DNA of 64,000 bases from Pacificitalea manganoxidans (GCF_002504165.1 NZ_CP021404.1:1426001-1490000); one strand, 5' to 3'; counted from the first letter of the stretch, positions 52,668 to 61,470 are shown. Program-made: numbers and translations. The notes: a model not told the origin generated them from the letters alone.

Positions 52668-52680
52668 GCCTGTTACAGGC
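52668..52680. promoter_or_regulatory. palindrome GCCTGTTACAGGC in the glmU-HAD gap
   Basis: Perfect 13-base palindrome, 79 bases from its relative at 52589. Immediately before it is GTCAC-TTGCG-GTGAC (52652-52666), another inverted repeat. It is nearly mid-way between the divergent genes and could control both. Confidence 0.4.
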
Positions 52681-52774
52681 ATGACGCGGGCGACAGGCGG
52701 GCGCGGGCGTTTCTGCGGCCTTGCGCGCGCCGCTGCAGACCCGCACCCCGTGACCTGAGCCCGGAAGGCCCGCC

Positions 52775-54115
52775 ATGCGCACCGTGATCTTCGACCTAGA
52801 CGGCACCCTTGCCGATACCGCCGCCGACCTGATCGCCGCGGCCAACCATTGTTTCACCGCCGCAGGCCATGATGCGCCGCTGGACCCGGTGGACGACGCG
52901 CTGACCGCGTTCCGGGGCGGGCGGGCGATGCTGCGGCTGGGGTTCGAGCGGGTTCTGGACGGGGCCGATACCGAGGCGGAGGTGGAGCGCTGGTATCAGC
53001 CGCTGCTCGACCGCTATGCGGAGGCGCTGGCCGTGCACACGACGCTTTATCCCGGCGCGATGGAGGCCGTGGCCGAACTGACCCGCCGGGGCTTCCGCGT
53101 GGGGATCTGCACCAACAAGCCCGCCGCGCTGGCCGAAGCGCTGCTGGAGCGGCTGGAGGTGCGCCATGCCTTCGGCGCGATGATCGGGGCTGATACCCTG
53201 CCGGTGCGCAAGCCCGACGCCGCGCCCTACATCGCGGCGGTGGAGGCCGCAGGCGGCACCGTGGCGCGGTCGTTGCTGGTGGGCGATACCGAGACCGACC
53301 GCGAAACCGCCCGCGCCGCCGGGGTGCCGTGTGTGCTGGTGAGCTTTGGCCCCGAGGGCGCGGGGATTTCGCGGCTGGAGCCCGAAGCGATGCTGGATCA
53401 TTACGCCGCGCTGCCCGATCTGGTCGAAGAGTTGCTGCCCGCCCAAGAGGGCGACGCGGATGTAGATGCAGATGCAGAAGCGACCCCGGGCACCGATCCA
53501 AGCCCGGCCTTGGCCGAGATTGCCGCCGTGGGTGGCGATGGTCCGGGGCTGGAGCCTTTGGTGCGCGGATGGCGGCGCGAGATGCCGCTGGCGGAGCGTC
53601 TGGATCTGGCGCGGGCGCTGTGGAGCACCCGGGCGCAGACCGCGCGCATCGCCGCCGCCAAGCTGCTGACGCAGGCCCGCATCCGCGAGGATGAGGCCGC
53701 CGTCTGGGATCAGATCATCGCGTGGCTGCCAGAGCATGAGGGCACGCGCCTGTCGGATGCCCTGTGCACCGCCGGCGAGAAACGTCTGGCCGCCGAGCCT
53801 GCCCGTGTCGATCAGTTGGAGCCGTGGGTGGGCGCGGCGCAGGACTGGACCCGCCGCGCCGCCATCGCGATGACGCTGCCCGCCGCCCGTGCCGCCCATC
53901 CCGATGCCGCGCAGCAGGCGCTGCGCACGCGGGTTCTGGGCTGGCTGCCGGGGCTGCTGGACGATGCGTTTCCGCCGGTGCGCAAAGCGGCGAGCGCCTG
54001 GCTGCGGGCGTTGAGCCGTCACGACCCCGACGCGGTGCGCGACTTCCTCGCCCGCGAGACGGGGATCAGCGACAAGGCCCGCGCCGCTGCGGCCCGTTTC
54101 CTGCCCGACGCCTGA
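52775..54115 (+). CDS. HAD phosphatase (Gph-like) fused to an AlkD-like HEAT domain
   Basis: Residues 1-222 are a phosphoglycolate-phosphatase-type HAD enzyme: FDLDGTLADTAADL (Asp7, Asp9), GICTNKP, VRKPDAAPY and LLVGDTETDRETARAAGV. Gph removes 2-phosphoglycolate made during DNA 3'-end repair. An acidic linker (DADVDADAEATPG) joins a 210-residue helical domain similar to AlkD-type DNA alkylation repair glycosylases: LDLARALWSTRAQTARIAAAKLL, DWTRRAAIAMTLP, and FPPVRKAASAWLRALSRHDPDAVRDFL. The AlkD catalytic stretch WWDSVD corresponds to GTRLSD, so the Asp is kept but the Trp is not. No stop or frameshift separates the parts. Confidence 0.8.
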   Translation: MRTVIFDLDGTLADTAADLIAAANHCFTAAGHDAPLDPVDDALTAFRGGRAMLRLGFERVLDGADTEAEVERWYQPLLDRYAEALAVHTTLYPGAMEAVAELTRRGFRVGICTNKPAALAEALLERLEVRHAFGAMIGADTLPVRKPDAAPYIAAVEAAGGTVARSLLVGDTETDRETARAAGVPCVLVSFGPEGAGISRLEPEAMLDHYAALPDLVEELLPAQEGDADVDADAEATPGTDPSPALAEIAAVGGDGPGLEPLVRGWRREMPLAERLDLARALWSTRAQTARIAAAKLLTQARIREDEAAVWDQIIAWLPEHEGTRLSDALCTAGEKRLAAEPARVDQLEPWVGAAQDWTRRAAIAMTLPAARAAHPDAAQQALRTRVLGWLPGLLDDAFPPVRKAASAWLRALSRHDPDAVRDFLARETGISDKARAAAARFLPDA

Positions 54116-54244
54116 TCCGCGACAAGCCTGCCCTGCGCCCTAGATCACGTCAGGGCGCGCGGGCAGGGGGATCAGCGCCTGTCCCGCCCAAGACCGAGAC
54201 CAAGACCAAGACGCCGCCCGCCCGAGACCGCCGAAGGACGCCAG

Positions 54245-54769
54245 ATGCACGTTTTCCGCCCGACCGCCGCCGAACCTCATGCCTTCCGCGAGGTGCTGGG
54301 CCATTTCGCCACCGGCGTCACCGTCGTCACCATTGCGACCCCGGACGGGCCGCTGGGGCTGACGGCGAACAGTTTCTCGTCGCTGTCGCTGGACCCGCCG
54401 ATGGTGCTGTGGGCCCCGGATAAGAATTCGTCGCGCTACCAGCCGTTCGTCGAGGCGGAGCAGTATGCGATCCATATCCTTGCCGCCGATCAACTGGATC
54501 TTGCGCGCCGGTTCGCCCGTGATGGCCGACCGACACAAGGGTTGGAGTGGATGACCGGCGAAACCGGCGTGCCGGTCTTTGCGCCCTGTCTGGCGCGGTT
54601 CGAATGCCGCCGGGCGCAGGTCTTTGACGGCGGGGACCATTCGATCATCACGGGCGAGGTGCTGAGCGCCGGGCAGCAGGATGCAGGGGCCGCTGCCGCG
54701 ACGGGCGATGGCGCGGGGCCGCTGGTCTTTGCGCTGGGCCGCTATGGCGGGTTTACGGCGCAGGACTGA
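54245..54769 (+). CDS. flavin reductase family protein
   Basis: A 174-residue FMN-binding split-barrel protein that would reduce flavin with NAD(P)H for a partner oxygenase or bind flavin itself. The core is FREVLGHFATGVTVVTIATPDGPLGLTANSFSSLSLDPPMVLW, the flavin-binding signature, and DHSIITGEVLS in the second half. A short Ala/Gly insertion (AGQQDAGAAAATGDGAG) precedes the last strand. No partner oxygenase is nearby. Confidence 0.88.
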   Translation: MHVFRPTAAEPHAFREVLGHFATGVTVVTIATPDGPLGLTANSFSSLSLDPPMVLWAPDKNSSRYQPFVEAEQYAIHILAADQLDLARRFARDGRPTQGLEWMTGETGVPVFAPCLARFECRRAQVFDGGDHSIITGEVLSAGQQDAGAAAATGDGAGPLVFALGRYGGFTAQD

Positions 54770-54875
54770 CGCGGCGCGCGCTGACGCACGAACGTCGTCC
54801 CTAGCGCGGACACGGGCGCTGCTGCCGGTTCAGACACAGGCGCAGATGCAGGCTTAGAAACGGGCCCAAACGAAA

Positions 54876-54909
54876 ACGACCCGGACGGCGCCTGTGCCAT
54901 CCGGGTCGT
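54876..54909 (-). terminator. terminator of the J-domain gene
   Basis: ACGACCCGGA (54876-54885) pairs with TCCGGGTCGT (54900-54909), with GGC/GCC pairs inside. On the minus strand TTTTCGTTT follows, so it serves the J-domain gene ending at 54960. Confidence 0.7.
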
Positions 54910-54959
54910 GTGCTGTTTGGGCCGGGGATCGGGGCAGGGCCGCCCGTGACCGCCGCGCC

Positions 54960-55589
54960 TCAATCCTTGAAGCTGCGGCTGTCCTTGATCTGATCCCATG
55001 CCCACATGACTTCCTGCAGGCGATCCTCGTCCGAGCGGTCGCCGCCATTCATGTCGGGATGCAGCACCTTGATCAGCGCCTTGTAGGCTTTGCGGATCTC
55101 GGGCTTGGTCATCGTGTCCTCGGCTTCGAGGATCTCCAGCGCGCGGCGTTCGGTGGGTGGCAGGCGACGCCCGCCTGCGGCCTTGCGGCCCGGATTGCGC
55201 GTGGCGTTGTCGCCCAGCACCTGATGCGGGTCGTCCACGCCCAGTCGGGCCCATGCGCGCTGTTCCTCGCGGGAATTGAACGGCGAGGTGGCGCGGTTCC
55301 ACACCCGGTCCTGTTCCATTTGCGCCTGCATTTCTTCTTCGGTCGTGCCGTTGAAGAAATTCCATTTCAAATTGTATTCGCGCACATGGTCCTTACAGAA
55401 CCAATAGAATTCATCCAGCGTGTCCGGCGACTTCGGTGCGCGATACTGCGCGGGGATATCGCAGCCGGGGTGTTCGCACACCCGCTGCGAGGTCTCGAAC
55501 GCCCCCGACATGCCGCGCTTGCCGCGCGAGCGCTTCTTTTTGTCACTCGACACGCGCAGGTCGAACCCAAACGGATCTTCTCTGTTCAT
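54960..55589 (-). CDS. J-domain protein with N-terminal Cys cluster
   Basis: A 209-residue co-chaperone for DnaK. The J domain is at the C-terminus (about 140-209): LEILEAEDTMTKPEIRKAYKALIKVLHPDMNGGD, with the HPD triad intact. Residues 38-68 hold a C-x4-C-x21-C-x2-H set (VCEHPGCDIP...FYWFCKDHV), which looks like a zinc site and is not the DnaJ zinc finger. The middle is a helical linker (TTEEEMQAQMEQDRVWNR). Proteins of this layout occur across alphaproteobacteria; the client is unknown. Divergent from bolA. Confidence 0.88.
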   Translation of the reverse strand: MNREDPFGFDLRVSSDKKKRSRGKRGMSGAFETSQRVCEHPGCDIPAQYRAPKSPDTLDEFYWFCKDHVREYNLKWNFFNGTTEEEMQAQMEQDRVWNRATSPFNSREEQRAWARLGVDDPHQVLGDNATRNPGRKAAGGRRLPPTERRALEILEAEDTMTKPEIRKAYKALIKVLHPDMNGGDRSDEDRLQEVMWAWDQIKDSRSFKD

Positions 55590-55677
55590 GACTGCCCCCT
55601 TCGGTTCTGCCCTTTTCGACTCGGAGGACGGAGTTTAAACCCTATGACGCCGGAGTGAATAGGGAAGGCTGGTAAAA

Positions 55678-55938
55678 ATGTCCGTGACCGAGGAAATCCG
55701 CCAAGCGCTGGAGAAAAATTTCTCCCCCACCCGGCTGGAAGTGATCGACGAAAGCGAAAAGCATCGCGGCCATGCGGGCTACCAAGACGGCGGCGAAAGC
55801 CATTTCCGGGTGCGCATCGCGTCCGAGGTTTTCGCGCCGATGAGCCGCATCTCCCGTCACCGCGCCGTGCATTCGGCGCTGGGCCCGGCGATCATCGACC
55901 GTATTCACGCCTTGGCGCTGGAAATCGAAACCGGCTGA
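55678..55938 (+). CDS. bolA: BolA family protein
   Basis: An 86-residue BolA-like protein, a partner of monothiol glutaredoxins in [2Fe-2S] sensing or transfer. It has the class features ESEKHRGHAGY, ESHFRVRIASEVF and SRISRHRAVHSALG, with the conserved His residues that can bind the cluster and the FxGxSRxxRH-type turn. It starts 88 bases from the divergent J-domain gene. Confidence 0.92.
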   Translation: MSVTEEIRQALEKNFSPTRLEVIDESEKHRGHAGYQDGGESHFRVRIASEVFAPMSRISRHRAVHSALGPAIIDRIHALALEIETG

Positions 55939-55978
55939 TCCGCGTCTGGCGCGGGGGCCGGAGGGGCGGGGCGGATCA
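55936..55978. other. inverted repeat joining the stops of bolA and the DUF4177 gene
   Basis: TGATCCGC (55936-55943) and GCGGATCA (55971-55978) are perfect complements; the first contains the bolA stop and the second the stop of the convergent gene. The 27-base loop is G-rich. It may be a shared terminator without T-runs. Confidence 0.4.
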
Positions 55979-56530
55979 CTCCGCCGCCAGCCCGCCCGGT
56001 TTGCCGTCACCCGATTTGCCTTCGGTCTTGGCCGGGCCGAGCTTGGGTGCGCGGCTGCTGTCATCGACCCCGCGATTGGCGCGCAGCGCGGCCACGGCTG
56101 CCGCAGCGGCGGAGCGGTTGTCAGAGCGTGGCTCATGCCCGGCGGTGTCGCCGTCGCTGTCATCCTCATACCCGGCACGGGGATCGACAAAGGGCGCAGC
56201 GGGGGCAGCAGATGCCGCGATCGGCGGGGTCGGTTCCGTGGCCTTGGGTGCAGCAAGCAGTCCCGCCACTTCGCCGTCACGCAGATCGCGCGCGGCGCCA
56301 AGCGCCCGGCGGAACACCAGCATGTTCTGATAAACCACCGTTTTGCCGGTCAGGCCGGTGCGTTCCTCGCAGGGGAGCGTATCGGCGCGCAGATAGTCCC
56401 AGCCCTCCGCGCCCAGTTCGTTCATCAGGGTTTCGAGCACATGGGCGAACCGCTCGCGCGGGCCCTTGGCGCCCTTGACCCGCTGGCCCTTCTCGGGGGC
56501 GGGGACGACCTTGTATTCGTAACGTGTCAT
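55976..56530 (-). CDS. DUF4177 domain-containing protein
   Basis: A 184-residue protein. Residues 1-70 match the DUF4177 pattern (MTRYEYKVVPAPEKGQRVKG...LETLMNELGAEGWDYLRADTLPCEE), a small alpha-beta domain of unknown function. The remainder is low-complexity, rich in Ala, Pro and Asp, and likely disordered. ATG 56530 is the start of the domain. The gene lies downstream of gatB on the same strand with a 214-base structured gap. Confidence 0.8.
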   Translation of the reverse strand: MTRYEYKVVPAPEKGQRVKGAKGPRERFAHVLETLMNELGAEGWDYLRADTLPCEERTGLTGKTVVYQNMLVFRRALGAARDLRDGEVAGLLAAPKATEPTPPIAASAAPAAPFVDPRAGYEDDSDGDTAGHEPRSDNRSAAAAAVAALRANRGVDDSSRAPKLGPAKTEGKSGDGKPGGLAAE

Positions 56531-56647
56531 GGCAGCCTCGCTGATTGCCGTGGCGGATGCGCCGGGGCGCAATGTAGGAGCGCTTCGCAAAGGGGACCAG
56601 TCATTCCCCCGTGAAGCGCGACCGGTCGCGCGCGCAGGCTATGATGT

Positions 56648-56739
56648 GCCTGAAATAGTCCCATCCGAGGCGCGGCTTTCAGCAAAAGCCGCCCCCGCGC
56701 GCCTGCTCTGGCGGCGCGGGGCGCGCGGATATTTCAGGC
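56648..56739 (-). other. nested inverted repeats downstream of gatB
   Basis: The outer pair GCCTGAAATA (56648-56657) and TATTTCAGGC (56730-56739) is perfect over ten bases. Inside it is the perfect hairpin GCGGCTTT-CAGCA-AAAGCCGC (56672-56692). The outer arm starts five bases after the gatB stop. It may be a 3' structure or a small RNA. Confidence 0.5.
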
Positions 56740-56744
56740 CGGGC

Positions 56745-58256
56745 TCAGAGCCCCAGTTTCGCGGCGACGATTTCGTTGACGGCCTTGGGATTGGCCTTGC
56801 CGCCCGTGGCCTTCATCACCTGACCGACGAACCAGCCTGCCAGTTTCGGGTTGGCCTGCGCCTTCTCGACCTGCGCGGGGTTGGCGGCGATCACCTCATC
56901 CACCGCAGCCTCGATGGCGCCGGTATCGGTGACCTGTTTCATGCCGCGCTCTTCGACGATGCTCGCCGGGTCGCCGCCTTCGGTATAGACGATCTCGAAC
57001 AGATCCTTGGCGATTTTGCCGGAGATGTCACCGCGGGCGATCAACTCGACAATGCCGCCCAGCTGCGCGGGGGTGACCGGGCTGGTGGCGATGTCGCGGT
57101 CGTCTTTCTTCAGCCGACCGAACAGTTCGTTGATGACCCAGTTGGCGGCCAGCTTGCCGTCGCGGCCTTCGGCCACGGCTTCGAAATAGGCGGCGGCGTC
57201 GACCTCGGCGGTCAGCACGGAGGCGTCATATTCGCTCAGTCCGAAATCCTTGACGAAGCGTGCCTTCTTGGCGTCGGGCAGTTCGGGAAGACCGGCGGCG
57301 ATGTCATCGACCCAAGCCTGCTCGATCTCCAGCGGCAGCAGATCGGGATCGGGGAAGTAGCGGTAGTCATGTGCTTCTTCCTTGGACCGCATGGACCGGG
57401 TTTCGCCCTTGTCGGGATCGTAGAGCCGGGTTTCCTGCACGATCTCGCCGCCATCCTCCAGAATGGCGATCTGGCGGCGGGCCTCATGCTCGATCGCGGC
57501 CTGGATGAAGCGCATCGAGTTCATGTTCTTGATCTCGCAACGGGTGCCGAGATGGCCGAAATCGCCGGTTTCGATGAATTTCTCATAGGCGCCGGGCGTG
57601 CAGACCGACACGTTCACATCGGCGCGCAGGTTGCCGTTTTGCATGTTGCCGTCGCAGGTGCCCAGATAGCGCATGATCTGGCGCAGCTTGACGACATAGG
57701 CGGCGGCCTCTTCGGGTCCGCGAATATCGGGGCGCGAGACGATCTCCATCAGCGCGACGCCGGTGCGGTTCAGATCGACGAAGGACATATGCGGGTCCAT
57801 GTCATGGATCGATTTGCCCGCGTCCTGTTCGATATGGATACGTTCGATCCGCACGCGGCGGGCGATGCCGGGGGCCATGTCGACGATCACTTCGCCTTCG
57901 CCCACGATGGGGTGATAAAGCTGGCTGATCTGATAGCCCTGCGGCAGATCGGGGTAGAAGTAGTTCTTGCGGTCGAATGCCGAAGTCAGGTTGATCGCGG
58001 CCTTCAGCCCCAGCCCGGTGCGCACCGCCTGCGCCACGCATTCCTCGTTGATCACCGGCAGCATGCCGGGCATCCCCGCATCGACGAAAGCGACGTTGGA
58101 ATTGGGCTCCGCCCCAAAGGTGGTCGAGGCACCGGAGAAAAGCTTTGCCCGCGTCGCGATCTGCGCGTGGACCTCAAGCCCGATGACAAGCTCCCAATCC
58201 TGCTTGGCGCCGGAGATTACCTTGGGCGCGGGGGCTTCAAAGGTCAGGTCGAGCAT
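56745..58256 (-). CDS. gatB: Asp-tRNA(Asn)/Glu-tRNA(Gln) amidotransferase subunit B
   Basis: Subunit of GatCAB, which converts misacylated Glu-tRNA(Gln) and Asp-tRNA(Asn). The 503-residue protein has the kinase-like core [42 protein letters not shown], and [18 protein letters not shown], and ends with the YqeY-type helical domain ([36 protein letters not shown]), which contacts tRNA. The gatA and gatC genes are not in this window, so the subunits are encoded separately. Confidence 0.96.
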   Translation of the reverse strand: MLDLTFEAPAPKVISGAKQDWELVIGLEVHAQIATRAKLFSGASTTFGAEPNSNVAFVDAGMPGMLPVINEECVAQAVRTGLGLKAAINLTSAFDRKNYFYPDLPQGYQISQLYHPIVGEGEVIVDMAPGIARRVRIERIHIEQDAGKSIHDMDPHMSFVDLNRTGVALMEIVSRPDIRGPEEAAAYVVKLRQIMRYLGTCDGNMQNGNLRADVNVSVCTPGAYEKFIETGDFGHLGTRCEIKNMNSMRFIQAAIEHEARRQIAILEDGGEIVQETRLYDPDKGETRSMRSKEEAHDYRYFPDPDLLPLEIEQAWVDDIAAGLPELPDAKKARFVKDFGLSEYDASVLTAEVDAAAYFEAVAEGRDGKLAANWVINELFGRLKKDDRDIATSPVTPAQLGGIVELIARGDISGKIAKDLFEIVYTEGGDPASIVEERGMKQVTDTGAIEAAVDEVIAANPAQVEKAQANPKLAGWFVGQVMKATGGKANPKAVNEIVAAKLGL

Positions 58257-58529
58257 GGCGGGGCCTCCTTCGGGGATCGGCGGAACACGGGAGCATTTAT
58301 GCGCCTTCTAGAACGCGGTCGGGCAACGGGCAAGGGCAGGCGGTGCGGCGCGCTAGCCGGGCCCGGTGCGGGGCATCGCGGGCCTGCCACACATCCCGAC
58401 AAATCCCGCGCAGCGGCGGAAATCCCCCTTGCATCGGCGGCGGTCTGCCCATTGCGACCCTGTCGTGCTTGCCCCGTGGAACCGAATCAGGCCATGTCGC
58501 CGCGTCTGCCACTGTTCCGGAAGTCCTAA

Positions 58530-59129
58530 ATGATCCGTCTGCTGCGCCACTCGGCCCTGATCCTGCTGTTTTCCGTCCTTGCTAGTTGTGCCGCCGTCGC
58601 GCCGGAGCCGAACGAACCGGTCGCCCCGCCGGTGATGCGCTGGGACCAGCAACCCGGCTCTCAGGTCTGGACCGAAGCGGCGCTCAGAACACTTCGCGAG
58701 GGTCATGGCACTCCGCTGGTCCAAATGACGCCCAAGGATATCGCCGCGATCTGTCCCGCCTATGCCAGCAACGGCACGGATGAGCGGGCCGCGTTCTGGG
58801 TGGGGCTGCTGTCGGCGCTGTCCAAACACGAAAGCACCTACAACCCCCGTGCCGTCGGTGGTGGCGGGCTTTATTACGGGCTGCTGCAAATCCTGCCCTC
58901 GACCGCGCGCGCCTATAATTGTCAGGCCAAGACCGGCGAAGCGCTGCGCGACGGCGCCAACAACCTGAGCTGCGCGATCCGCATTCTGGCCCGCACCGTG
59001 CCCCGTGACGGCGTGGTCGGGGCGTCCGGGCGCGGCGGGCTGGCCGCCGATTGGGGGCCGATGACCCGCTCGGAAAAACGCGCCGACATCCTGCGCTGGG
59101 TCGGACAGCAAAGCTACTGTCAGCTCTGA
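58530..59129 (+). CDS. lytic transglycosylase-like lipoprotein
   Basis: A 199-residue predicted lipoprotein: LILLFSVLASC with Cys20 as lipid site, followed by a Pro-rich spacer. Residues 85-190 are an SLT-like lysozyme fold with the candidate catalytic Glu in ALSKHESTYNP, followed by GGGLYYGLLQILPSTARAYNC and a Asn/Cys-rich turn. Two or three further cysteines (ICPAY, YNCQAK, LSCAI) suggest disulfides. Cell-wall cleavage is the likely role. It is divergent from gatB. Confidence 0.82.
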   Translation: MIRLLRHSALILLFSVLASCAAVAPEPNEPVAPPVMRWDQQPGSQVWTEAALRTLREGHGTPLVQMTPKDIAAICPAYASNGTDERAAFWVGLLSALSKHESTYNPRAVGGGGLYYGLLQILPSTARAYNCQAKTGEALRDGANNLSCAIRILARTVPRDGVVGASGRGGLAADWGPMTRSEKRADILRWVGQQSYCQL

Positions 59130-59152
59130 GCCGCGATCAGGTGACGATCAGC

Positions 59153-59182
59153 AAACCCCGGATCCCCGATCCGGGGTTTTTT
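59153..59182. terminator. terminator after the transglycosylase lipoprotein
   Basis: ACCCCGGATC-CCC-GATCCGGGGT with a run of six T after it and AAA before it. It lies 24 bases after the stop and between convergent genes, so it can act in both directions. Confidence 0.9.
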
Positions 59183-59203
59183 CATGAGCGCCGGGCGCGG
59201 GGC

Positions 59204-60100
59204 CTAGTAGCCGGTCTGGAGACTGCGCACCCATTTGGGCCGGCGCGTCTGCTCGACAATCGACACCGCGTGCCGCCCGCCGAGGCGTAAGGTCTGGCCG
59301 CGCAACTCCTCGATCGCGTCGGCCGTGGCGGCGGGCAGGCTGCGTGGCGCGATGGGGCGCCCCACTTCGATCCGGTAGGGCTGTCGCGCCTTGTTCAACG
59401 TCTCATGGAACAGGGTGATGTCGCGCAGCGTGGGATGCAGCAGGTCAAAGGCATAGAACAGCGCCGAATTCCGCGCCCGCAGGTTCACCGGCACCACCGG
59501 CACATCGAATTTGCGCGCGATCATCGCGGCGGAGGCCATCCACGGACGTTCATGCAGGCTTAGCCCGCGCCGTTTCGCCAACCGTCCAGAGGGGAAGATC
59601 ACCCCAGCCCGGCCTGCCTGCATGGCGCGGCGGGTATAGGCCATCGTCTCTCGGGTTTTGCCGTGGGTGCGCTTATCCTGCCGCCATTCGACGGGGCAGA
59701 TCAGGCTGTCCATCTGCGGCAACACACGCAGGATATCGGCATTGGCATAGAAAAACGCATCGCGGCGGATCTGGCGCATCACCGACCACAGCACCACGCC
59801 GTCGGCAATGCCCGTGGGATGGTTCGCCACGATCAGCGCAGGCCCGGTGGCGGGCATATGCGCCAGCCCCTCGACCGCGACATCGCGCGCGATCAGATCG
59901 GCCATCCGATCCATGATCTGCGGCCCGGTCGCATCGCGCAATTCCTGCCCCAGCGCCACGGTCCGGTCATATCCCAGCAGCCGGTCCAGCCCACGGCGCA
60001 GCAGCCGCGCGGGGCGGGTGTCGTTGAACAGCCACGGGGCCCGTTCGGCGATCAGGGGATCAAGTCTTTCGCGCATGGGCCGTTCCCACCACAACTCCAT
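59204..60100 (-). CDS. lysophospholipid acyltransferase family protein
   Basis: A 298-residue acyltransferase of the PlsC/GPAT superfamily. The HxxxxD block is ALIVANHPTGIADG (NHPTGIAD), with later blocks IFPSGRLAKRRGLSL (the (F)PEGR-like acceptor motif) and VPVVPVNLRARNSA. The N-terminal 80 residues contain RGLDRLLGYDRTVALGQELRD. It probably acylates a lysophospholipid or glycerol-phosphate at the inner membrane. ATG 60100 is chosen; ATG 60154 and 60076 are also possible and none has a strong ribosome site. Confidence 0.8.
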   Translation of the reverse strand: MELWWERPMRERLDPLIAERAPWLFNDTRPARLLRRGLDRLLGYDRTVALGQELRDATGPQIMDRMADLIARDVAVEGLAHMPATGPALIVANHPTGIADGVVLWSVMRQIRRDAFFYANADILRVLPQMDSLICPVEWRQDKRTHGKTRETMAYTRRAMQAGRAGVIFPSGRLAKRRGLSLHERPWMASAAMIARKFDVPVVPVNLRARNSALFYAFDLLHPTLRDITLFHETLNKARQPYRIEVGRPIAPRSLPAATADAIEELRGQTLRLGGRHAVSIVEQTRRPKWVRSLQTGY

Positions 60101-60254
60101 GACGGTTCGATGACGAATGCCCCCCAGATTTGGTGTGCCGGTGGCAAATGGCAAGGGCAGACGGAACTGGGGCGGAAACGAGGCGGAAATTTACCGGATG
60201 GTAACGGCCCCTGCGCAATGGTGCGTGTCATCGCGTTCAGACCGGAGATTTCCG

Positions 60255-61100
60255 ATGGCCTTTGCCTCGCCCCTCGCCGCCGCCCTGTCTATCCGTTCCC
60301 GCCGCGCCGATACCAGTATGCCGCGATCCCGATTGCCACAGGGCACCGTGCCCGATGGGCTGCTCTGCGCCGCGCTGTCCCGGCAGAAGGCCACCGCCGA
60401 CGCCCCGGCTCAGCCGCCCGGCGATGCACAGGATCTGTCCGACCCCGCGCCACCCGGACCGGACGCCGCGCAGGCTGACGCCCCGCGCACCCGCGTCGCG
60501 GCAGGGCAGGCGGGGCGGGCGCTATCGGCGCTTTTGGTGGATGACAGCGGCTTTGACCGGCGGGTGCTGCGCCGGGTCGCCCGAAGCCTGCCCTGCGATC
60601 TGGATTTCGTCGAGGCGGCGGATCTGGCGGATATGCAGCGCCTGCTCAGCGGCGATCAGCAATTCGAGCTGATTTTTCTGGATTATCGTCTGCCCGATGG
60701 CACGGGTCTGGACGGGCTCGACCGGATCGTCAACGCGCTCTCCGCCCCGCCGCCGGTCATCATGCTGACGGGGGAGGACCGCGCCGAACTGGCCGTGGAA
60801 GCGATGAAGCGCGGCTGCTGCGATTTTCTGGGCAAGGACCGGCTGAGCGCCGCCACGCTGGCCCGCGCGGTGGAAGGCGCGCTGAGCCGCCGTGCGGGCA
60901 CTGCGGATATCTGGTCCGAGGAACTCAATGGCATGATCCGGCAGGCCATGGCCCAGATGCTCAGCCCGAACCGGCTCAGCCCCGCTTTGGCCGACAGCCT
61001 GCGCGCCGCCTTTGCAGAACTGGGCGCGCCACCGACCGGGCCGGGATTCGACTGGCTTTACGAGGAGGACACGCCCAGCGGCTTCGATTTCAAATTTTGA
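60255..61100 (+). CDS. response regulator with Pro/Ala-rich N-terminus
   Basis: A 281-residue protein with a receiver domain at about 88-210. Acidic pocket Asp96-Asp97 (LVDDSGFDRRVLRRV), phospho-acceptor Asp143 (FLDYRLPDGTGL), Thr172 (MLTGEDR) and Lys194 (FLGKDRL) are all present. Residues 1-85 are Ala/Pro-rich and probably disordered. The C-terminal 70 residues are helical with no DNA-binding motif, so it may act by protein contact. ATG 60255 has GGAG at 60244-60247. No histidine kinase gene is in the window, so the cognate partner is elsewhere. Confidence 0.85.
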   Translation: MAFASPLAAALSIRSRRADTSMPRSRLPQGTVPDGLLCAALSRQKATADAPAQPPGDAQDLSDPAPPGPDAAQADAPRTRVAAGQAGRALSALLVDDSGFDRRVLRRVARSLPCDLDFVEAADLADMQRLLSGDQQFELIFLDYRLPDGTGLDGLDRIVNALSAPPPVIMLTGEDRAELAVEAMKRGCCDFLGKDRLSAATLARAVEGALSRRAGTADIWSEELNGMIRQAMAQMLSPNRLSPALADSLRAAFAELGAPPTGPGFDWLYEEDTPSGFDFKF

Positions 61101-61137
61101 GGCACCGCATTGGGCGGGGGCTCGGGCCGTAACCCAT

Positions 61138-61440
61138 GCGGGGTTGGCGACCGACAAGGCCCGCCGCTAGGCATGACCCTCGACGGATCACAGCGGCCCC
61201 TCAGGGGCACGCCCGCGCGCAGTCATGACCTACGCGGGGTCGGTGACCGGCGAGGCACGCCGCCGGGCATGACCTTCGACGGATCACAGCCACCTCTCAA
61301 GGGGCACTACCGCGTGCAGTTAGCCCCGCCGGGCCAAGACTTGCGCGGGGTCGGCGACGGGCGAGGAACGCTGCCGGGCATGACGCTCGACGCATCACAG
61401 CGCCCCTAAAGGGCACCGCCGCGCGCAGTCGGCCCCGCCG
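61138..61440 (+). repeat. three imperfect tandem repeats of about 100 bases
   Basis: Units begin with GCGGGGT at 61138, 61234 and 61345 (periods 96 and 111, both multiples of three). Each includes GGCGAC, GCATGAC, TCGACGGATCACAGC and a CCCCT..GGGGCAC run. A 99-codon open frame (61110-61409) reads them as GVGDR-x-GMTLDGSQRPL steps. No ribosome site is obvious, so a repeat element is preferred over a gene. The gap from 61101 to 61470 holds nothing else. Confidence 0.65.
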
Positions 61441-61470
61441 GGCCGCGGGCACCGTTTGACCAACCCTCGG

